Origin: Hyphomicrobiales bacterium
GTDB taxonomy: Bacteria; Pseudomonadota; Alphaproteobacteria; JAPOUT01
Assembly: GCA_026708505.1 (NCBI GenBank)
Contig: JAPOUU010000011.1
Span: 62,001 to 126,000, forward strand
Reading direction: 5' to 3'
DNA: 64,000 nt
Shown here: positions 58,912-64,000 of the stretch, in pieces
Layout: each line of letters starts with the position of its first letter
Numbering within the stretch: position 1 is the stretch's first letter
The notes under the pieces: model-generated
What the model saw: only the letters and a program-made list of their open reading frames with translations
What the model was told of the DNA's origin: nothing
Databases searched by the model: none
Program-made: the position numbers and the translations under genes

Positions 58912-59778
58912 GTGAAACCGATTCTCGACCAGGTGATCGCCGTAGCGGCAAGGACATCGGCAAATCCACGCACACGCCTCGAAATTGAAGCCGAACAACT
59001 CGCTTTGAGTCTGCCTCCGCTGCGCGCAACCGCAACGCTTGCACGCGCGAGCGTTGATCCCGGTGTTCATGGTCACAAACGCGCGGGAACCGGTGAAAGC
59101 TTCTGGCAATTCAGAAGATTCCAAGAGGGCGACTTTCGCAGCGACATCGACTGGAGGGCGTCCGCACGACACGAACACCTCCACGTACGTGAACGCGAAA
59201 AGGAAGCGCCCCTGCGATTCCGTCTTTGGTGGAGCAACGCACATACAATGTCCTATCGCTCTAAACGCAAACTTCCCTACAAGCATGAACGAGCCGCCGT
59301 CCTGCTGCTGGCGCTCGCTCGGCTGCTGCGGCGCGGAGGTGAAAAAGTTGAGACGCTCGAGGGCGAAGCGGAAAACCCGCTCAATCGCGCGCCTGCAGAA
59401 TCGAGAGCGTCCTGCCTGATTTTGGCGGGTGATTTTCTTGATGTTTCCGATGACCTGTACGAGCAGATGCGTCCGCTCGCTTCGGGCAACGCCACCGGGC
59501 ATTTGTTGCACATCATTGATCCGGCGGAGGAAAAATTCCCCTTCCAGGGGAGAACCGGATTTACCAACGCCGAAGGCGCCGTTCGACAAATTCTCGGCAA
59601 TGCGGAAGATTGTACGCACGAATATCAAAATCGTTTCACGCGGCATTGCGACCGAATCGGGAAAATCGCCCGTGCGCTCGGATGGAGTCTGCAGCGGCAT
59701 TACACGGATGAAACCGCGCAAGACGCCCTCCTTCAGTTGCATCAACGTTTAAGTGCTCCGGCGGGGGGGATGTCGTGA
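58912..59778 (+). CDS. DUF58 domain protein
   Basis: 288 residues from a GTG. The DUF58 core is FWQFRRFQEGDFRSDIDWRASARHEHLHVREREKEA cut here in parts: GDFRSDIDWRASARHEHL followed by VREREKEAPLRF. A von Willebrand A-like fold is predicted for the rest, including SCLILAGDFLDVSDDLYEQM. It lacks membrane helices, unlike many DUF58 proteins. It follows moxR by six bases and overlaps the next gene by four, so it is likely the cytoplasmic partner between ATPase and membrane proteins. Confidence 0.88.
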   Translation: MKPILDQVIAVAARTSANPRTRLEIEAEQLALSLPPLRATATLARASVDPGVHGHKRAGTGESFWQFRRFQEGDFRSDIDWRASARHEHLHVREREKEAPLRFRLWWSNAHTMSYRSKRKLPYKHERAAVLLLALARLLRRGGEKVETLEGEAENPLNRAPAESRASCLILAGDFLDVSDDLYEQMRPLASGNATGHLLHIIDPAEEKFPFQGRTGFTNAEGAVRQILGNAEDCTHEYQNRFTRHCDRIGKIARALGWSLQRHYTDETAQDALLQLHQRLSAPAGGMS

Positions 59779-62708
59779 GCATCGGAGCGTTTCTCATTCA
59801 TGCGCCCTGGGCATTGCTGGCAGTTGCGCTGCTGCCGGTGTTGTGGTGGCTGATACGATTTCTCCCGCCGCCGCCCCGTCGCATTTGGTTTCCCCCGCTG
59901 GCGCTCCTGGAAGGATTGCGCTCGGCAACGCGGGCGCGGATTCACCCCAATTACTGGCTGCTCTTGCTGCGCATGCTCATCTGCGCGCTGATTTTGGCGG
60001 CCATGGCGGACATCTTTTACCTGCGCGACATCGCCGCACATTTGGGACGCGAATCGGTACGCCTGATTGTTATCGATAACGGATGGTCTTCGGCAACAGG
60101 ATGGCAGGAACGCTCCGAAGCGCTGGAGCGGCTAATCGATGAAGCCGAACGCGACCAACGCAGAGTCTTGCTGCTGACAAGCGCGGACAATGTGGAAGAG
60201 ATGTCGTTCGATCCGGTCAGCGCGGCTAAAGCGCGCCTGCTTGCCGATGCGCTCGAGCCGCTGCCTTGGCGCAGCAACCGAATCGCCCTCGCGCGGCAAC
60301 TCAACTCCTTGATTAAAAACTCTTCCCCCGCGTGGCTGGACGGCGTTGAACCCATCTGGATCGACGACGGCATCGAAGAAAAGCGCGATGGAGGCGGCGC
60401 CGAAGCACTCGCTTCAGCATTGTCGCTCTTGGGTGAACGTGGTGTTGCGCCGCGTCGACTCTCTCACACGCATAGCGACGGCAACGCCTTGTTGGCGCTG
60501 CGCCCGTCCACGCCTGCGGAAAACGCAGACGCGATTCTTCTGTCCTCAGGCATCACACAACGCAATATTAACGAAAAAATCATCGTCGCCGTGGATGCAT
60601 TCGATAGCAACGGCAAACGCATCGCGCGAGAAGAAGTCGAACTTGATGTCAACGCCCGCGAAACCCCCCTGCACTTTGATTTACCTTTGTTGTCTTCAAG
60701 CAAAATTGCGCAAATTGCCGTCCAGGGACAAGCATCCGCCGCCGCCGTGCTTCTACAAGGATCAAGCACGCATCGACTTCCCGTTGCGCTTCTGGATTCC
60801 AATCCGTCGCAAAGCGAGCGCCCCTATTTTTCCGGACTCTATTATCTGCGACGTGCGCTCGCACCCTTCGCGCAATCGCGTGCCGCATCCGATGTATCAA
60901 AGACGGGCGGGAACTCGCCACTCGAACAATTGCTCGAAGAGGCGCCTGCCGTCGTTATCCTGGACGATGTCGCACGCATGACACCCTCCGAACGACGCAT
61001 TCTCACAAGCTGGGTTGAACGCGGCGGCATCCTTGTCCGCTTCGCCGGAACCAACACCGCGCAAGCGCAAACATCCGACAATGTCGACGAACTCTTGCCG
61101 GTGCGACTGCGAAGCGATGAGCGCGTTCTCGGAGGTGCGCTTTCGTGGGATTCGCCGAGACGCCTGGGCAAGTTTGAAGAAGACAGCCCCTTCTACGGGC
61201 TTGATGTTCCCGACGAGGTCACGGTTTCGAGACAGATACTCTCACTTCCCGACTCCACCGGAACGGGACAGGAGCGCGCGCAAGCCTGGGCAAAACTTTC
61301 GGACGGCTCGCCTTTCGTAAGCGCACGCCCGAAAGGTCGGGGTCTGCTCGTTTTCTTCCATGTCACCGCGGCGCCGAACTGGTCGAATCTGCCTTTGTCC
61401 GGACTTTATGTTGATATGCTCAGGCGAATCCTGCGACTTTCTCCCGGGCCCGTCACGCCCGAGCAAACATCTTCCGAGAGCGCTCTTTCGACCCGCTCAA
61501 CCGATGCCGCCAACCGGGAATCCCTGCGGCCCTTCCTGACACTCGACGGCTTCGGCGTGCTCGGCTCGCCGCCGATATCCGTGCGGGCGTTCGAAACCGA
61601 CAAGATCAACCACATACAAGCGTCCGAACAACACCCTCCCGGATTTTACGGAAACGCAGGCGCCCTCGAAGCTGTCAATGTGCTCGGCGAAAACGATAAA
61701 ATCATCGCGCTTGAAATCGCGGGTGCCGACGCACTCGGCAGCATTCCCGCACTCCCGCTCCTCGAACTCGGCGCCTTCTCGCTCACACCCTATCTGCTCT
61801 GGCTCGCCTTTGCATTGCTGTTGCTCGACTCCGCCATCGCGCTGCGCTCCCTGCGTCCGGCGTTCGCCCCCGTCAAAGCCGCAAGCATCGTCGTCCTGCT
61901 CGTGATGGCCTCCCCGGCTTTTGCACAATCCGCCTCCGATGCCAACAATGTCGCACCCATTCCCGTGCCTGAAGCGCTGCGAAGTTTCACGCTCGCATAC
62001 GTCAAAACCGGAAACGTGCAGGTCGACAATATGAGCCGCGACGGCTTGCGCGGACTCGCCCAAGAACTCCACAAACGCACGACCGTCTATTCCGACATCC
62101 CTGAAGGCGGGCGTCCGTCCGAGCCCATTGGCATCAACATTGAGAGCGACGAGCTTGCATATTTTCCCCTGCTTTACTGGCCGGTTACACCGGAACAGCG
62201 CGCCCTTTCGACCCGGGCCAAAGCACAGGTCTCCGAATATCTGCGCTTCGGCGGAATGATTCTTTTCGATACCCGCGACAGGTATTCGGGAACATCCTCT
62301 TTTGAGGGAGGCGCGACCGAAGGCGAGCTAGCGCTCCGGCAGTTGCTTAAGGACATAGACATTCCTCCGCTCATGCCGGCATCGTCCGCACATGCACTCG
62401 GCAAATCCTTTTACCTGCTGGACGAATTTCCCGGACGCTATGCCGGCGGGCGCGTTTGGGTTTCGGCTTCCGAAGGAGAAGACGGCAACAAAACCGTCTC
62501 GCCCGTTGTCATCGGCGGACACGACTGGGCGGCCGCCTGGGCCATAAACGCCTTCGATCGTCCTTTGATACTGCCGTTGCCCGGGCGTGAGCGTCAAAGG
62601 GAAATGGCGCGGCGATTCGGCGTCAACCTCGTCCTCTACGCACTAACCGGAAACTACAAACAAGACCAGGTCCATCTGCCAATCCTCCTCGAAAGGCTTG
62701 CACACTAA
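59775..62708 (+). CDS. Large BatA/DUF4159 membrane protein
   Basis: 977 residues from a GTG (GTGA overlap). The N-terminal BatA-like module has two helices (about 6-28 and 57-78) around the loop RRIWFPPLALLEGL. A long middle part (80-665) looks like a von Willebrand A-type fold followed by a second domain, with VVILDDVARMTPSERRIL and GLLVFFHVTAAPNWSNLPLS. Two more helices lie at about 675-695 and 710-726, the second ending in ASPAFAQS like an internal signal peptide. The DUF4159 domain follows (about 735-960) with LAYFPLLYWPVTPEQRALS and ILFDTRDRYSG. Function unknown. Confidence 0.85.
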   Translation: MSIGAFLIHAPWALLAVALLPVLWWLIRFLPPPPRRIWFPPLALLEGLRSATRARIHPNYWLLLLRMLICALILAAMADIFYLRDIAAHLGRESVRLIVIDNGWSSATGWQERSEALERLIDEAERDQRRVLLLTSADNVEEMSFDPVSAAKARLLADALEPLPWRSNRIALARQLNSLIKNSSPAWLDGVEPIWIDDGIEEKRDGGGAEALASALSLLGERGVAPRRLSHTHSDGNALLALRPSTPAENADAILLSSGITQRNINEKIIVAVDAFDSNGKRIAREEVELDVNARETPLHFDLPLLSSSKIAQIAVQGQASAAAVLLQGSSTHRLPVALLDSNPSQSERPYFSGLYYLRRALAPFAQSRAASDVSKTGGNSPLEQLLEEAPAVVILDDVARMTPSERRILTSWVERGGILVRFAGTNTAQAQTSDNVDELLPVRLRSDERVLGGALSWDSPRRLGKFEEDSPFYGLDVPDEVTVSRQILSLPDSTGTGQERAQAWAKLSDGSPFVSARPKGRGLLVFFHVTAAPNWSNLPLSGLYVDMLRRILRLSPGPVTPEQTSSESALSTRSTDAANRESLRPFLTLDGFGVLGSPPISVRAFETDKINHIQASEQHPPGFYGNAGALEAVNVLGENDKIIALEIAGADALGSIPALPLLELGAFSLTPYLLWLAFALLLLDSAIALRSLRPAFAPVKAASIVVLLVMASPAFAQSASDANNVAPIPVPEALRSFTLAYVKTGNVQVDNMSRDGLRGLAQELHKRTTVYSDIPEGGRPSEPIGINIESDELAYFPLLYWPVTPEQRALSTRAKAQVSEYLRFGGMILFDTRDRYSGTSSFEGGATEGELALRQLLKDIDIPPLMPASSAHALGKSFYLLDEFPGRYAGGRVWVSASEGEDGNKTVSPVVIGGHDWAAAWAINAFDRPLILPLPGRERQREMARRFGVNLVLYALTGNYKQDQVHLPILLERLAH

Positions 62709-64000
62709 TGGCAATCGAAATCGCTTTTGCACCTTTGGCTCCCATGCTCGCACTGCTCATCGCCGGCGCGGCGGTAGCGTTGTTCGCGGTGACGGCACTC
62801 TACTGGCGCGCATGGGAAACATTCTGGCGCGTCCTTCCGCTCGGGCTTTTGCTGCTTGCCCTGGCTGCACCTTATTTAAAGGAAGAACGTCGAACGCCCC
62901 TTGAGGACATTGTTGTTCTGATATCCGACCACACGCCGAGTCAAAAACTCCCCGAACGGGAGTTGCAACGCGAACAGGCAATGAATCATCTGCGTGAACA
63001 AATTGAACGTCTCGACAATATCGAAACACGCATCTTGACCGTTGAAGAAGACTCGCGCGGAGGAACAAAATTGTTTTCCGCATTACAAGAAGCCCTCGAA
63101 GGCCTGCCGCGCGAAAGGCTTGCCGGAGTCGTGATGATCACCGACGGACAGGTCCATGACATTCCCGAGTCCGCCGAGGCCGACCTCTCCATGCCCTTCC
63201 ACGTGCTCCTCACCGGCAAACCCGACGAAATCGATAGAACCCTCCGCATTGAGCACTCTCCGGGATTCGGACTCGTGGGCGAATCGGTTGAAACGCTCTT
63301 GCGCATCGAGGACTTCCCGCAAAGCGAAGGCAAAGGCGCGCGCCTGAGTTTGCGACTGGACGGTATCGAGCGCGAAACCATCGCCGTCCGAAGCGGTGAA
63401 ACCATCCCGTTGCAGATTCCCCTGCTTCATGCCGGCGCAAACATCCTTGAGGCCGAGGTCACGCCGCTCGCCGGCGAAACCTTTCTCGACAACAACAACA
63501 TCGTCCTCGAGATTCAGGGCATCCGGGAACGTCTGCGCGTGTTGCTGGTTTCCGGGCGCCCCCATCCGGGAATGCGGGTCTGGAGATGGCTCCTCAAGGG
63601 TGACGCGGCCGTTGATCTGGTCCACTTCACCGTGCTGCGCGATCCGAGTCAGTCCGACGACATCCCCAACTCGGAGTTGTCGCTGATTCCGTTTCCCGCG
63701 CGCGAACTTTTTCTCGACAGGCTTGATGAGTTCGATCTCGTTATTTTCGACAATTATCGACTGCGCGGAATCCTTCCGCAGAACTATTTTGACAATATCG
63801 TGCGCTACATCTTTGACGGCGGCGCGTTGCTCGTTGCATCCGGACAAGACTTCGCAACCGGGAACGGCTTGTACAACTCACCGCTTTCGAAAATCCTGCC
63901 GCTGCGCCCGACCGGCGGCCTTCTCGAACGCCAATATGTCCCCCGCATCGAAGGCGCGGGACTGCGCCATCCGGTCACAGCGGATTTGGCAAACGCGGGA
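62708..64000 (+). CDS. Membrane protein with glutamine-amidotransferase-like region (3' end outside window)
   Basis: The first 431 codons; the frame is open to the right edge. The ATG shares a base with the previous stop. Two N-terminal helices (about 7-31 and 38-57) are followed by a soluble part with DIVVLISDHTPSQ and GVVMITDGQVHDIPE, resembling a degenerate von Willebrand fold. From about residue 275 RLRVLLVSGRPHPGMRVWRW begins an amidotransferase-like Rossmann region with DLVIFDNYRLRGILPQ and FDGGALLVASGQDF. Proteins of this type close the MoxR-DUF58-DUF4159 cluster in alphaproteobacteria. No activity is known. Confidence 0.8.
   Translation, partial: MAIEIAFAPLAPMLALLIAGAAVALFAVTALYWRAWETFWRVLPLGLLLLALAAPYLKEERRTPLEDIVVLISDHTPSQKLPERELQREQAMNHLREQIERLDNIETRILTVEEDSRGGTKLFSALQEALEGLPRERLAGVVMITDGQVHDIPESAEADLSMPFHVLLTGKPDEIDRTLRIEHSPGFGLVGESVETLLRIEDFPQSEGKGARLSLRLDGIERETIAVRSGETIPLQIPLLHAGANILEAEVTPLAGETFLDNNNIVLEIQGIRERLRVLLVSGRPHPGMRVWRWLLKGDAAVDLVHFTVLRDPSQSDDIPNSELSLIPFPARELFLDRLDEFDLVIFDNYRLRGILPQNYFDNIVRYIFDGGALLVASGQDFATGNGLYNSPLSKILPLRPTGGLLERQYVPRIEGAGLRHPVTADLANAG

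Noticed and set aside
1-64000. tRNA, rRNA, CRISPR array, insertion sequence or prophage
   Set aside because: Gaps between genes are short apart from 709-1372; none shows a tRNA-like fold, spaced repeats with spacers, or transposase, integrase or phage genes.

Overview
The window is a piece of an alphaproteobacterial chromosome of moderately high GC. The gene orders say so: a complete nuoABCDEFGHIJKLMN operon running into birA, mce, a DUF1467 gene, proS, lolC/E, lolD and dnaE; rpsB-tsf-pyrH-frr-uppS-cdsA-dxr-rseP-bamA-skp-lpxD-fabZ-lpxA-lpxI-lpxB; and efp-suhB. LpxI instead of LpxH, the short proline-tRNA ligase and a CycM-like anchored cytochrome c fit the same class. The genus cannot be named from the sequence.

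Layout. 1-132 is the 3' end of an unknown gene. 235-708 (minus) is a membrane-anchored cytochrome c. 709-1372 is a gene-free stretch holding promoters and a repeat/hairpin element. 1373-15472 is respiratory complex I, tightly overlapped and led by one strong promoter. 15469-20293 continues with birA, mce, DUF1467, proS and the lipoprotein exporter. 20375-23021 (minus) is an autotransporter adhesin whose 5' end is interrupted by a 19-base poly-C tract; as sequenced it is one base out of frame, which is the layout of an ON/OFF phase-variable gene. 23227-26874 is dnaE. 27037-41713 is the translation, isoprenoid, envelope-assembly and lipid A cluster. 41731-43618 is a small AT-richer cassette (peroxiredoxin, DUF1272, cupin, LysE exporter). 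43757-49007 holds a MaoC-type hydratase and a two-gene RND efflux system. 49012-52115 is efp, suhB and fhs. 52217-56302 is a lipoprotein sugar-dehydrogenase-like gene followed by pabB, pabA and pabC (4-aminobenzoate for folate). 56299-57782 (minus) is a CCA-adding enzyme and DUF6111. 57877-64000 is a MoxR ATPase, a DUF58 protein, a large BatA/DUF4159 membrane protein and the first 431 codons of a related membrane protein.

Most of the window is conserved housekeeping. uppS, cdsA, dxr, rseP, bamA, skp and the lpx genes together make and assemble the outer membrane, into which the autotransporter barrel would be inserted by BamA. The least ordinary signals are the poly-C phase switch, an EF-Ts without its coiled-coil segment, a proline-rich insert in DnaE, an rpsB promoter whose -10 box lies in the loop of a perfect inverted repeat followed by a long leader, several promoters placed so that the mRNA would be leaderless, and the poorly understood MoxR/DUF58/DUF4159 locus at the right edge. 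No tRNA, rRNA, CRISPR array, insertion sequence or prophage was seen.
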